Source: Terriglobia bacterium
GTDB taxonomy: Bacteria > Acidobacteriota > Terriglobia > Acidiferrales > UBA7541
Assembly (NCBI GenBank): GCA_020073605.1
Contig: JAIQEW010000001.1
Span: 62,001-126,000 of the forward strand
DNA length: 64,000 nt
Direction of reading: 5' to 3'
Shown here one piece after another: positions 25,087-33,418 of this stretch; the stretch's first letter is position 1, and every line of letters begins with the position of its first letter. The notes beneath the pieces were generated by a model. That model had not been told where the DNA came from. It saw only the letters and a list, made by a program, of their open reading frames with translations, and did no database searches. Made by a program: the position numbers and the translations under genes.

Positions 25087-25209
25087 TCACGAGCCGTCTT
25101 TAGCGAACCAGCGCGAATCAAGAAGGGTCCGACTTCTCGACCCGCGAATCCGCGACCGGAAAAGGAATCTGCCATCGTAACGAATCTCGTAGTCCCTAAA
25201 ACAGGCGGC

Positions 25210-25437
25210 ATGAATACGACGAAGGTCAACGTCGTGAAGTGGCTCAAGAACGAAGGCGACCCGCTCAAGCAGGGAGAGCCCGTCGTCGAGCTCGAAACGG
25301 AAAAAGTGAGTTACGAGCTGGATGCGCCGGTGGAAGGCGTGCTTCTCAAGATCATGGTTCGCGAGCCGGCCGAAGTGGAAGTCGGCGGCCTGCTCGGCTA
25401 CATCGGAAAGCCGGGAGACGCTCTGCCGGCATCGTAA
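25210..25437 (+). CDS. Stand-alone lipoyl-domain protein (E2-type biotinyl/lipoyl carrier)
   Basis: The 75-residue product is a single lipoyl domain. The modified lysine lies in VELETEKVSYEL (about residue 33), and the second half, LLKIMVREPAEVEVGGLLGYIG, completes the barrel. ATG 25210 is the only ordinary start in the frame. Yet the codons back to about 25174 read VTNLVVPKTGG, the conserved first strand of lipoyl domains, and AAAGGA precedes an ATC at 25174. The real start may therefore be a rare ATC or another upstream codon. It carries no E1/E3-binding or acyltransferase domain. It is followed after 28 bases by E1 alpha, which it probably serves as swinging-arm carrier. Confidence 0.8.
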   Translation: MNTTKVNVVKWLKNEGDPLKQGEPVVELETEKVSYELDAPVEGVLLKIMVREPAEVEVGGLLGYIGKPGDALPAS

Positions 25438-25465
25438 AGGATCGGAAAGCGGGGAGGGACCAGCC

Positions 25466-26497
25466 ATGCCAACTTCGAGCCAGCTCTCAAAAGAGCGCCT
25501 CATCTGGATGTACACGCAGATGTGCCGCATCCGCGAATTCGAGGAGCGCGTCAAGCGCACCTTCGTCGAGCATCCCGGAGTGATCCGCGGCCACGCGCAC
25601 CTGGGCGACGGCGCCGAAGCGAGCATCGTTGGATGTCTCGCCACGCGCCACGAAGAGGACCTCGTGATGCCGAGCTACCGCTGCCACGGCTACCCGCTCG
25701 TGCTCGGCACTTCGGCGGGCAAGCTGATGGCCGAGATCTACCAGCGCAGCGACGGCGTCTGCAAGGGATTTGGCGGCTCGATGCACCTCGCCGATCCCGC
25801 GCACCATATGCCGACCGCTTCTGGAATCATCGGCCAGGGCATCGCGCATGCGGCCGGCGCCGCCTACGCGGCACAAGTGAAGAAAACCGGACAGGTGATC
25901 TACTCCTTCTTCGGCGACGGCTCGTCGAAGCAGGGCGCGTTCTTCGAGACGCTGAACATGGCCGCGGTGTGGAAGCTGCCGGTGGTTTTCATTCTGGAGA
26001 ACAATGGGTATCAGGCTTATACGAAGATCGACTTGGAAGACGCGAATGCAATGGCGGGCGATCCGCTTTCGCAGAAGGCAAAAGCGTTCAGCATTCCCGG
26101 CATCACCGTCGACGGGACGGACCCGCTTGCCGTGTACGACGTGGTATCGACGGCAGCCGACCGCGCCCGCGCCGGGCAGGGACCCAGCCTGATCGAATCG
26201 AAGTTCTATCGCATGAGCCCGCACGGCAATGCGATCACGGTGCCGCCCGTGCCGACGCAGTTCCAGGAGCACGAAGCCATCGAGGTCTATGGCAACAAAG
26301 CCGAATTCGCGGCCGCCCAGGCGAACGACCCGATCAAGAAGTTCCGCGCGAAGCTCATCGGCAACGGAACGTTTACGGACGCGGATGCCAAGAAGATCGA
26401 AGACGGCGTGAAGGCCGAGATGGAAGAAGTGGTGAAGTTTGCTCTGGCCAGCCCGCTGCCTGCCGGCGAAGAAGCCGTCAAGTACGTTTACGCATAA
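25466..26497 (+). CDS. 2-oxoacid dehydrogenase E1 component, alpha subunit (PDH/acetoin-DH type)
   Basis: The 343-residue protein is a thiamine-diphosphate-dependent E1 alpha. The TPP-binding motif is FFGDGSSKQGAFFETLNMA through VVFILENN (about residues 147-178). The segment SYRCHGYPLVLG and the phosphorylation-loop-like YRMSPHGNA are also present. With E1 beta it decarboxylates a 2-oxoacid or acetoin and passes the acyl group to lipoyl-lysine. The ATG at 25466 has a strong GGGGAGGGA upstream. The operon order lipoyl, alpha, beta, with no E2 or E3 in the window, suggests that those parts are supplied from elsewhere. The substrate is not certain. Confidence 0.9.
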   Translation: MPTSSQLSKERLIWMYTQMCRIREFEERVKRTFVEHPGVIRGHAHLGDGAEASIVGCLATRHEEDLVMPSYRCHGYPLVLGTSAGKLMAEIYQRSDGVCKGFGGSMHLADPAHHMPTASGIIGQGIAHAAGAAYAAQVKKTGQVIYSFFGDGSSKQGAFFETLNMAAVWKLPVVFILENNGYQAYTKIDLEDANAMAGDPLSQKAKAFSIPGITVDGTDPLAVYDVVSTAADRARAGQGPSLIESKFYRMSPHGNAITVPPVPTQFQEHEAIEVYGNKAEFAAAQANDPIKKFRAKLIGNGTFTDADAKKIEDGVKAEMEEVVKFALASPLPAGEEAVKYVYA

Positions 26498-26521
26498 CGC
26501 AGAGATCGAAGGAGGCAAACC

Positions 26522-27502
26522 ATGCCGCGCGAAATGATGTTCGCCGAAGCGATCGCCGTCGCGATCACGGAAGAGATGCAGCGCGATTCGAATGTCGTGT
26601 TCTACGGCCAGAACATGGCGATGACGGACCGCGATCCGTTCGTCCGGAAATTCGGCAAGGACCGCGTGCGGATCACTCCGATCTCGGAAACAGCCGAGCT
26701 TGGGATCGCCGTCGGCGCGGCCATGCAAGGGCTGCGGCCGGTCGTCGAGCTGTACATGGCGGAATTCATGCTCGTCGCATTCGACGAGGTGATCAACGAA
26801 GCGCCGCGGCTTCGCTACATGTCCGGCGGCCAGGTGAAGGTGCCGTGCGTCTTCAAGGCGGGGTTCGGATTCGCCGCAGGCTGGGCCGGCCAGCATTCCA
26901 ACTGCACCTACCACACGATGATGGGAATTCCGGGCCTAAGGGTGGCGCTCCCCTCGTGCTCCGCCGACGCGTATGGGCTGATTAAGTCGGCCATTCGCGA
27001 CGATAATCCGGTCGTCTATCTTCACCACTACATGCTGATGCTCGACAAAAGCCCCGTGCCCGACGGCGATTACCTGGTGCCGTTCGGAGTCGCGGACGTC
27101 AAGCGCCCCGGGACGGACGTGACCATCGTCGCGACCGCCTGGATGGTGAAGAAATCGCTGGCCGCCGCGGAAATGCTCGCGAAGGACGGAATCAGCGCCG
27201 AGGTGGTCGATCCGCGGACGGTGGCGCCGCTCGACGTGGATACGATCGTGAAATCCGTCAAGAAGACCGGGCGGCTCGTTCTGGTCGATCAAGCGCCGCG
27301 CCACGCGTCTGCTGCCGTCGTGATCGCCGGAGAAGTCGCCGAGCACGGATTCAAGTATCTAAAGGCGCCGGTGAAGATGGTCACCGCGCTCGATACTTCG
27401 GTTCCCTACAGCGAGACGATGGAAAGATACGTCTTGCCGAGCGAAGAAAAGATCGTCGCGGCGGTCAAGTCCGTGATGGCGATGCAGGCCGCGACGGTCT
27501 AG
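26522..27502 (+). CDS. 2-oxoacid dehydrogenase E1 component, beta subunit
   Basis: The 326-residue protein matches the transketolase-like E1 beta family. ITPISETAELGIAVGAAMQGLRPVVELYMAEF (about residues 50-80) contains the TPP-activating Glu. The C-terminal domain includes VVDPRTVAPLDVDTIVKSVKKTGRLVLVDQA. It forms the alpha2beta2 heterotetramer with the preceding gene product. GGAGG lies nine bases before the ATG, and 24 bases separate it from E1 alpha, so it is in the same operon. Acetoin dehydrogenase and pyruvate dehydrogenase cannot be distinguished from this subunit. Confidence 0.9.
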   Translation: MPREMMFAEAIAVAITEEMQRDSNVVFYGQNMAMTDRDPFVRKFGKDRVRITPISETAELGIAVGAAMQGLRPVVELYMAEFMLVAFDEVINEAPRLRYMSGGQVKVPCVFKAGFGFAAGWAGQHSNCTYHTMMGIPGLRVALPSCSADAYGLIKSAIRDDNPVVYLHHYMLMLDKSPVPDGDYLVPFGVADVKRPGTDVTIVATAWMVKKSLAAAEMLAKDGISAEVVDPRTVAPLDVDTIVKSVKKTGRLVLVDQAPRHASAAVVIAGEVAEHGFKYLKAPVKMVTALDTSVPYSETMERYVLPSEEKIVAAVKSVMAMQAATV

Positions 27503-27511
27503 CGTGACACG

Positions 27512-28360
27512 ATGCGCAACGGCGGATCGCAACTGATGCGGCGCACGAGGAAGCTTCTCAAGGGCCTCGTAATTGCCGCGCTCGCATCGGCGGCGTTCAC
27601 TTCTGTCACCGCAGCGCAGGGTTTCAAGCGCCCTGTGCCCACGCCTGCGGATTGGGCCGCGCTGGCCAAATTGCCGGATTTCACCGGCGTCTGGGAAGTC
27701 CCGATGGGCGGACCCGCGCCCGCGACGGCCTCGTCCGGCGGCACGACGCCTGCACGCAGTTTTTTCTCCCCTCCGCGCTTGTCCCTCACGCCTGAGTATG
27801 CCGCCAAGGCAAAAGCTCTCGCGGAGAGCGCCCCGGAAGACACCTCATCCGCGAACTGCCTGCCGCCGGGCATGCCGGGGATCATGGGTGAACCGTATCC
27901 GATGGAGTTCTTGCTGACTCCCGGCCAAGTGACGATTGTGATCGAGGCCTTCTCCATGGTTCGTCACATCTACACGGATGGGCGCCCGATACCCAGCGAT
28001 CCCGATCCGACTTTCTTCGGCACGTCAATCGGCCATTGGGACGGGAATGTGCTGGTGGTCGAGTCCGTGGGTTTCTCTCCGCGAACCACAATCGACATGA
28101 GAACTCCGCACAGCGACAAGATGCGAATCCTCGAGCGCTTCAAGTTGGTCGACCCCGATACGATGAGCATCGAAACGACGGTTACCGACCCCGAGGCCTT
28201 GACCGCTCCTTACACGACGAACAGGACCCTGAAGCGCCATCGAAGTTGGACCATCGCCGAATACATCTGCGAGCAGAACAACCGGGACTTCGTGGACAGG
28301 AGCGGCAAGGCGGGTATCAACCTCACGCTGCCCGGTGGCCCGGCGTCCAAGCCGCAGTAG
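27512..28360 (+). CDS. Secreted protein of unknown function (GHWDG family)
   Basis: The 282-residue product has an N-terminal signal sequence (RRTRKLLKGL, then a hydrophobic stretch to about residue 35). The mature part contains IYTDGRPIPSDPDPTFFGTSIGHWDGNVLVVESVGFS and later MRILERFKLVDPDTMSIETTVTDPEALTAPY. These motifs recur in many paralogous exported proteins of Acidobacteria and Proteobacteria with no known function. It starts ten bases after the E1 beta stop, so it may be read from the same transcript. It is followed by a DUF6152 gene, its frequent partner. An alternative start at 27536 would also keep the signal. Confidence 0.75.
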   Translation: MRNGGSQLMRRTRKLLKGLVIAALASAAFTSVTAAQGFKRPVPTPADWAALAKLPDFTGVWEVPMGGPAPATASSGGTTPARSFFSPPRLSLTPEYAAKAKALAESAPEDTSSANCLPPGMPGIMGEPYPMEFLLTPGQVTIVIEAFSMVRHIYTDGRPIPSDPDPTFFGTSIGHWDGNVLVVESVGFSPRTTIDMRTPHSDKMRILERFKLVDPDTMSIETTVTDPEALTAPYTTNRTLKRHRSWTIAEYICEQNNRDFVDRSGKAGINLTLPGGPASKPQ

Positions 28361-28397
28361 GATCGCCAGACGCAATATGCGGAGGCTTCGAAAACAC

Positions 28398-28814
28398 ATG
28401 AACATGAAGACGATCTTGAGGCAGGCGGTGCTTGCAGCAGTGGTATCGGCCGGACTGATCGTGACGGCCGGTTCGGCAGCCGCGCACCATGGATTTGCAG
28501 TGTTCGATATGACCTCTCGAAAGACCATCACGGGGACCGTGAAAACCTTCGAGTGGACGAATCCCCACACGTGGGTCTGGCTGGATGTGCCCAACGGCAA
28601 GGGCGGCGTCGATACATGGGGCTTTGAGGGAATGAGCCCGAACTTTCTGGGCCGCCGCGGCTGGACGAGAAACTCGCTGAAACCCGGCGACCAGATCACC
28701 GTCACGTACTTCGCGCTAAAGGACGGCTCGAAGGGCGGAGCTTTTTTGAGCGCGAAGCGACCGAACGGCGAAGAGCTGGTTATGTTCGGGGGAAGTCCGG
28801 CGGAAGACCGCTGA
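28398..28814 (+). CDS. DUF6152-family exported protein
   Basis: The 138-residue protein has a signal peptide (to about residue 29, AGSAAA). The mature sequence starts with the family signature HHGFAVFDMTSRKTITGTVKTFEWTNPHTWVWLDVPNG. A later GMSPNFLGRRGWTRNSLKPGDQITV is also characteristic. The fold is probably an OB-like beta barrel in the periplasm; the function is unknown. It is placed 37 bases after the GHWDG-type secreted protein in the same direction, an arrangement that I recall recurring in acidobacterial genomes. Confidence 0.85.
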   Translation: MNMKTILRQAVLAAVVSAGLIVTAGSAAAHHGFAVFDMTSRKTITGTVKTFEWTNPHTWVWLDVPNGKGGVDTWGFEGMSPNFLGRRGWTRNSLKPGDQITVTYFALKDGSKGGAFLSAKRPNGEELVMFGGSPAEDR

Positions 28815-28866
28815 CACGCCTGCTTGCCGCAGCGTTCTTTCTCTGGCGAAGAAAGTTCGCCGGCAC

Positions 28867-29274
28867 TCAGAACCAGGTCTGCTTCCGGTAATCGAGGTAC
28901 GTCTGCCCGAACTTTTCCTGCAAGACCTTCGCTTCCCGCCCGGCCTGCATCACTTGCAGCCCGATCCACACCACGAGAAACAGCAACAGCCAGGGAAAAT
29001 TGAGCGCAAAGGCGAGGCCGAAGATCGTCACATCCACAAAAGTAAACATCGGATTCCGCATCTTCGAATAAAATCCGCGGGTGACCAACTCGCTGGCTTG
29101 CGCTGTGACGGCGAACGACTTGCCCAATTGGATGCGCGCCGTGATCAGCAGGAAATAGCCGATCGCGGCTACGATCGCACCGGCAATCCGCACAGGCGTC
29201 CAGGGCTGGTGAGCGAGGCCCGGCACGAAGACGAAGAGAAGTATCACGACAACCGGGATGACGAACTTCAGCAT
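28867..29274 (-). CDS. Isoprenylcysteine carboxyl methyltransferase-like membrane protein
   Basis: The 135-residue protein has about three to four membrane helices. It carries the ICMT/PEMT-type C-terminal signature: VTRGFYSKMRNPMFTFV (about residues 65-81), then REAKVLQEKFGQTYLDYRKQTWF. In this superfamily the Arg-Asn-Pro and terminal Glu/Tyr residues bind S-adenosylmethionine at the membrane face. Bacterial members methylate varied small or lipid substrates. The ATG at 29274 begins the first hydrophobic helix; the longer frame runs antisense through the next gene. It lies 11 bases after the upstream isomerase-like gene, so the two form an operon. Confidence 0.8.
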   Translation of the reverse strand: MLKFVIPVVVILLFVFVPGLAHQPWTPVRIAGAIVAAIGYFLLITARIQLGKSFAVTAQASELVTRGFYSKMRNPMFTFVDVTIFGLAFALNFPWLLLFLVVWIGLQVMQAGREAKVLQEKFGQTYLDYRKQTWF

Positions 29275-29285
29275 CGGCCTGGGAT

Positions 29286-30140
29286 CTACTGGAATTGCGC
29301 GATCGTCGAGTTGAAGGCCTTGGTTACAATCTCGCTCAGCGGCTTCTTCCTCCACTCCGCGTTCAGCACCTCGATGCCCCACGGGCCGTCGTAGCCCGTC
29401 TTCAGCATCTGGCTGACGAAGCTCTTGACCTGGAATTCGCCGTCGCCGCAGAACAGGCGGTGATTGATCGTGTCCTCGTGCAGGCTCCAGGGGCATTCGT
29501 GCGTCCCGTCGTTGATTTCAATGGACGTGATCCGATTCCGTGGAATGCTTGCGACCTTCTGATAAGGGATTTTCAACTTTGCGATATGCCAGAGATCGAG
29601 GCAAATGCCGCCATTTTTCGCGCCGGCGCCTTCGACGAGCTGCATGGCCTTTTCAACGGAGTCGATATCGCAGAACGGCATCAGTTCAAAGCCGATCAGC
29701 GTGCCGTGATTGGCGCCGTCGGCGCAAAGAGCGGCGAAGGATTCGATCACTTTCGGCATGGTGGCCTGGGTCTTGACGAAATGGCCGACTTTGACGTGGT
29801 GCGCGCGGAGAGCTTCGGCAGCTTCGAAGAGCTTCTTGCGCAGGATATCGGAGGCTTTCTTGTCTTCGCCCTCGAGGAACCAGCCGCCGAGAAATTCGAG
29901 CTCGACGTGCTTGATGCCGTTGTCGTCGAGGATTTTCTTCATTTCCTTGAGGCTGCGCTTCTTCAGCGTGTGCTCGAGGTCGGCGTGCCAGATGCCGATG
30001 CCTTTGAAGCCCACGCGCGCGGCTGCCTCGACGCGGTCCTTGAAATCCCATGGGCAATACTCATGATCGGTGTGCGGTTCCGCGCCGCCGCCCGCGAGCG
30101 TCCAATAAGAACCCAGCAGCTCCACATTCTTCGCCATCAT
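29286..30140 (-). CDS. Sugar phosphate isomerase/epimerase-like TIM barrel
   Basis: The 284-residue protein belongs to the AP-endonuclease-2-like TIM-barrel family. Candidate metal ligands lie in HVELEFLGGW (Glu), IGFELMPFCDIDS (Glu), ICLDLWHIAK (Asp, His) and WGIEVLNAEW (Glu). Members isomerise or dehydrate sugars, inositols and related polyols in the cytoplasm. Two adjacent ATG codons at 30140 and 30137 follow AGAGGA; 30140 is given, and 30137 is equally possible. It is followed by the methyltransferase-like membrane protein. The exact substrate cannot be told. Confidence 0.82.
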   Translation of the reverse strand: MMAKNVELLGSYWTLAGGGAEPHTDHEYCPWDFKDRVEAAARVGFKGIGIWHADLEHTLKKRSLKEMKKILDDNGIKHVELEFLGGWFLEGEDKKASDILRKKLFEAAEALRAHHVKVGHFVKTQATMPKVIESFAALCADGANHGTLIGFELMPFCDIDSVEKAMQLVEGAGAKNGGICLDLWHIAKLKIPYQKVASIPRNRITSIEINDGTHECPWSLHEDTINHRLFCGDGEFQVKSFVSQMLKTGYDGPWGIEVLNAEWRKKPLSEIVTKAFNSTIAQFQ

Positions 30141-30282
30141 TCGTTCCTCTCTGAGAAGATCGCCGTGCCGCATCCTATTCCCTGCCCGTAGCCGAGTCAA
30201 TGAGCAGCCGCAGTCGCAGCCCCGATTCGGAAAATTCAGCCGGGCGGTGTTATCCTCTGAAACTCATTTACACGGAGAGAAC

Positions 30283-31065
30283 ATGCTGCTCAAGGGACAA
30301 GTCGCCATCGTAACCGGCGGAGGCCGCGGGATCGGCCGAGCCATCGCTGTGAGATTCGCGGCCGAGGGCGCGGCGGTGCTCGTCACCGCGCGAACGGAAG
30401 AGGAAGTCAAGCAGGTGGCGGCGGAGATTCAATCCGCGGGAGGGCGAGCGGCAGCGGTTTCGGCGGACGTGGGCCTGGAGGCGGATTGCGAAAAGATCGT
30501 CCGCGCGGCGCGCGACGCCTTCGGCGCCATCCATATCCTAATCAACAATGCCGGGGTCTTTGGGCCCGTCCGGCCCGTCGAGCAAATCAGCGCGCGCGAA
30601 TGGGACGAAGTGCTGGCCGTGAATCTGCGCGCCCCGTTTCTTCTGGCGGGCCTAGTGCTGCCCGAAATGTATCAGCGCGGCTCGGGGGCTATCTTGAACA
30701 TCTCGACGGTCGGCGCCAAGCTCGCGTACCCGCTCGGCAGCACATACGCGGCATCCAAGGCGGGCTTAGGCGGCCTGACGCGGACGCTCGCCGCTGAAGC
30801 GGCACGCAAGGGTGTACGCGTCAACGCGATCTGCCCGGGCCCGGTGAGCGAAACCAAAATGTCGAAGGATTTGACGCGCGAGTTCGCCGCCCATTTCAAG
30901 TCGAACGGGGACGAAGTATTGAATCGGATGATCGAGGGAACTCTACAAGGAAGGCCGCAGACGGTGGAAGAAATCGCGTCCGCGGCCCTGTTCCTGGTTT
31001 CCGGCCTGTCCAGCGCGATTACTGGGCAGACTCTGAATGTGGATGGCGGAATGGTTTTTTACTGA
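30283..31065 (+). CDS. Short-chain dehydrogenase/reductase (FabG-like)
   Basis: The 260-residue SDR has the NAD(P)-binding VTGGGRGIGRA (about residues 11-21), the NNAGVFGP motif, the catalytic Ser in ILNISTVGAKL, and YAASKAGLGG as the YxxxK. It ends in the TGQTLNVDGGMVFY tail typical of 3-oxoacyl-ACP reductase-like enzymes. An Arg after the first strand (TARTEEEV) suggests a preference for NADP. It should reduce a keto group or oxidise an alcohol in the cytosol; its real substrate is open. The ATG at 30283 follows GGAGAG. Its 3' end overlaps the convergent small membrane gene by 47 bases. Confidence 0.9.
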   Translation: MLLKGQVAIVTGGGRGIGRAIAVRFAAEGAAVLVTARTEEEVKQVAAEIQSAGGRAAAVSADVGLEADCEKIVRAARDAFGAIHILINNAGVFGPVRPVEQISAREWDEVLAVNLRAPFLLAGLVLPEMYQRGSGAILNISTVGAKLAYPLGSTYAASKAGLGGLTRTLAAEAARKGVRVNAICPGPVSETKMSKDLTREFAAHFKSNGDEVLNRMIEGTLQGRPQTVEEIASAALFLVSGLSSAITGQTLNVDGGMVFY

Positions 31066-31360
31066 TCTCTTCGATGGCGACGTACCCGCGGCGCGCCGAA
31101 GTGCCCGCGACACGAACTCCTGCCTCCGCCCAATCAAGGCTGCGTTCGCCGATCGTGCCCACGACGTAGAAAATCCCGGCCAGCAGCAGCATCACGACAA
31201 AGAGCAGGCCGAAGAGCAGCTCGGCCGCAATCAGTTCGCGCACGAAATAGACCTGCAGGACGAGGAAGACCGCTACTCCCCAGCCCAGGCGCTTTCGAAG
31301 CTTTTTGTTTTGTTTGACAGTGTTGGCAATCTCTTTGAGTTGGTTCAAAAACACTTTCAT
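31019..31360 (-). CDS. Small membrane protein of unknown function
   Basis: The 113-residue product starts MKVFLNQLKEIANTVKQNKKLRKRLGWG, a basic amphipathic segment. Two hydrophobic stretches follow (about residues 29-65), and then a soluble tail ends in a basic region. No family was recognised. The ATG at 31360 has AGGA four to five bases upstream; an ATG at 31372 is the alternative. It converges with the SDR gene and overlaps its last 47 bases on the opposite strand, which is unusual. The coherent hydrophobic pattern supports it as a real gene. Confidence 0.6.
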   Translation of the reverse strand: MKVFLNQLKEIANTVKQNKKLRKRLGWGVAVFLVLQVYFVRELIAAELLFGLLFVVMLLLAGIFYVVGTIGERSLDWAEAGVRVAGTSARRGYVAIEEISKKPFRHPHSESAQ

Positions 31361-31603
31361 CGATCCTCGCATGACCTCCACTTGGATTCGATGCACGAGG
31401 GAGTCCAAAAGAAACAGGCGCTAAGTGATTGAAATCTCGTGAAGTTGCTCGAATTTAATATGCAAAATGGAAAACGGTTTCCGGTTTGCGGAATCCGCGA
31501 CAGGGGGCGTGGAGGGTGTTTCCCTGACAAATTGCGGCGCCAGCCTACGTCCAGGCGAGAACCAAGATTCGGTTTTGCTTCGCGGCGAACGAACAGCGCA
31601 GCT

Positions 31604-33394
31604 TCAGCGCCCTTCGAATGGATAGCGGTCTTGGGCGAGAACGGCGTCCGCAACGCGCCGGCGTATCGCAATCGTATCGACCGGGGCGTGCTTCGCCAGC
31701 CGGCGCAGAGCCGCCAGTTGCGTCGTAAGGGTGTCGCCCGCCGCGGTCCCGGCAAGCGCGGTGCGCGCCTCTTTCTCGATGTGGTCCATCGCATCGTAGG
31801 TGAAGGCGCGCGTGACATCCGCCATCGTCGCGGCTGCCTGCCCGCCGCTCCCGGCAGACTTCTGCGCCCGCCGCAGCGACGACTCGATCGCGTAGATATC
31901 CATCACCACGTTGGAAAGCGACGCCACGATCTCCTGCTGGTCGGTCAAGCGCTCGCGGAATTTCTCGACCGCCGCTCCCGCCGCGAGCAGGAAAACCTTC
32001 TTCGCCTGCGCGAGGGACCTTTCTTCCTCGGCGAACGCACCCGCGGGAGTCTCTTCAAAGCCCGGCCCGGAAAGCAGCTCCTCCGCAACCTTCTTTGCCG
32101 CCGGAATCAGCGGCAGGACGCCGCCCATCGCCCGCTTCATCAGCATCTGGATGATGAGCATCCGGTTGATTTCGTTGGTCCCTTCGAAAATCCGGTTGAT
32201 GCGGCTGTCGCGATACGCGCGCGCCATCGGATAGTCTTCGTGGTAGCCGTAGCCGCCGAAGATCTGCACGCCTTCATCCACGCAAAAGTCGAGCGTTTCG
32301 CTGCCCATCACTTTGCTGATCGAGCTTTCGATCGCGTACTCCTCGAGCACCTGCATGGCCTGCTTCACCTTTTCGGCACCGGAGGCGGACACGGCCGCCT
32401 CGATCATCCCCGCCGTGCGGTAGATCATCGACTCGAGCGCGTAGGTGCGGATCGTCATCTCGCCCAGCTTCGCCTTGATCAAGCCGAACTCGGCCAGCGG
32501 CTTCCCGAACGCCGTCCGTTCCTTCGCGTATTTCGACGAATCTTCCAGCGCCCTCTTCGAACCGCCCAGGCACGATACGCCGAGCGTGTGGCGCCCGGCG
32601 TTCAGCGTATTGAACGCGACGATGTGGCCGCGCCCGACTTCGTGCAGCAGGTTCTCTTTCGGCACCGGCGCGTTCTCAAAAAATAGCGGCACCGTGGAGC
32701 TGCCGCGGATGCCCATCTTGTTTTCCTCGGCGCCCAGGGAGAAACCCGGCGTGCCGCGCTCGACGATGAATGCCGAAAACTTTTCGCCATCCACTTTCGC
32801 GAACACGATGAACAGGTCCGCGAACCCGCCGTTCGTGATCCACATTTTCTGCCCGTTCAGGATCCAGCTCTTGCCGTCCGGCGAAAGCACGGCCCGCGTG
32901 CGAGCCGCCAGCGCATCCGAGCCCGCCTGCGGCTCCGAAAGGCAATATGCGGAAAGCAGTTCGCCCGTCGCGATCTTCGGCAGATACTTCTTCTTCTGCT
33001 CTTCCGTGCCGAAATAGACGATGGGGATCGATCCGATTCCCGTGGTGCCGCCTAATGCAACGGCAAACGAGGCGTACGTGCTGATTTTCTCGGTCAAGAC
33101 CGTGATGGCGATTTTGTCGAGCTCGGAACCACCGTAGGCTTCGGGAATGCCCGCGCTCAGAAGCCCGATCTCGCCGGCCTTCTTCAGCGCCTGAGCCATC
33201 AGGCCCTCTTTGTGTTTCTCGAGATCCGGGATCAGCGGCACGATTTCCTTCGCGACGAACTCCGCAGCCGTTTGGCCGATCAGGCGCTGATCGCTGTTGA
33301 CGTCCGCGGGCGTAAACACATCCTCGGCTTTGTTCGACGTGACCAGGAATCCGCCGCCGCGATTCACCACTTGCGGAACAGTTGTTGTCGCCAT
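31604..33394 (-). CDS. fadE: Long-form acyl-CoA dehydrogenase (FadE type)
   Basis: The 596-residue enzyme has the acyl-CoA dehydrogenase core and an extra helical C-terminal domain, as in Bacillus FadE and mitochondrial VLCAD. Flavin and substrate motifs are AYCLSEPQAGSDALAARTRA, WITNGGFADLFIVFAKV, RTAFGKPLAEFGLIKAKL and QIFGGYGYHEDYPMARAYRD. The catalytic base is probably the Glu in IFEGTNEINRMLI. It performs the first, FAD-linked step of fatty-acid beta-oxidation. It starts 24 bases after the thiolase stop and closes the fad operon. Bacillus has the same fadN-fadA-fadE order. Confidence 0.93.
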   Translation of the reverse strand: MATTTVPQVVNRGGGFLVTSNKAEDVFTPADVNSDQRLIGQTAAEFVAKEIVPLIPDLEKHKEGLMAQALKKAGEIGLLSAGIPEAYGGSELDKIAITVLTEKISTYASFAVALGGTTGIGSIPIVYFGTEEQKKKYLPKIATGELLSAYCLSEPQAGSDALAARTRAVLSPDGKSWILNGQKMWITNGGFADLFIVFAKVDGEKFSAFIVERGTPGFSLGAEENKMGIRGSSTVPLFFENAPVPKENLLHEVGRGHIVAFNTLNAGRHTLGVSCLGGSKRALEDSSKYAKERTAFGKPLAEFGLIKAKLGEMTIRTYALESMIYRTAGMIEAAVSASGAEKVKQAMQVLEEYAIESSISKVMGSETLDFCVDEGVQIFGGYGYHEDYPMARAYRDSRINRIFEGTNEINRMLIIQMLMKRAMGGVLPLIPAAKKVAEELLSGPGFEETPAGAFAEEERSLAQAKKVFLLAAGAAVEKFRERLTDQQEIVASLSNVVMDIYAIESSLRRAQKSAGSGGQAAATMADVTRAFTYDAMDHIEKEARTALAGTAAGDTLTTQLAALRRLAKHAPVDTIAIRRRVADAVLAQDRYPFEGR

Positions 33395-33418
33395 GATCTC
33401 CTCAGCCTTCCCGGCGCG

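Larger units (their letters stand above)
24808..25209. other. Repeat-rich region upstream of the 2-oxoacid dehydrogenase operon
   Basis: The 400 bases include a half copy of the inverted-repeat element (24838-24866) and copy B of the 148-bp repeat (24939-25086). The last 36 bases (25174-25209) appear to code for the N-terminal strand of the lipoyl protein without a normal start codon. Confidence 0.55.
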
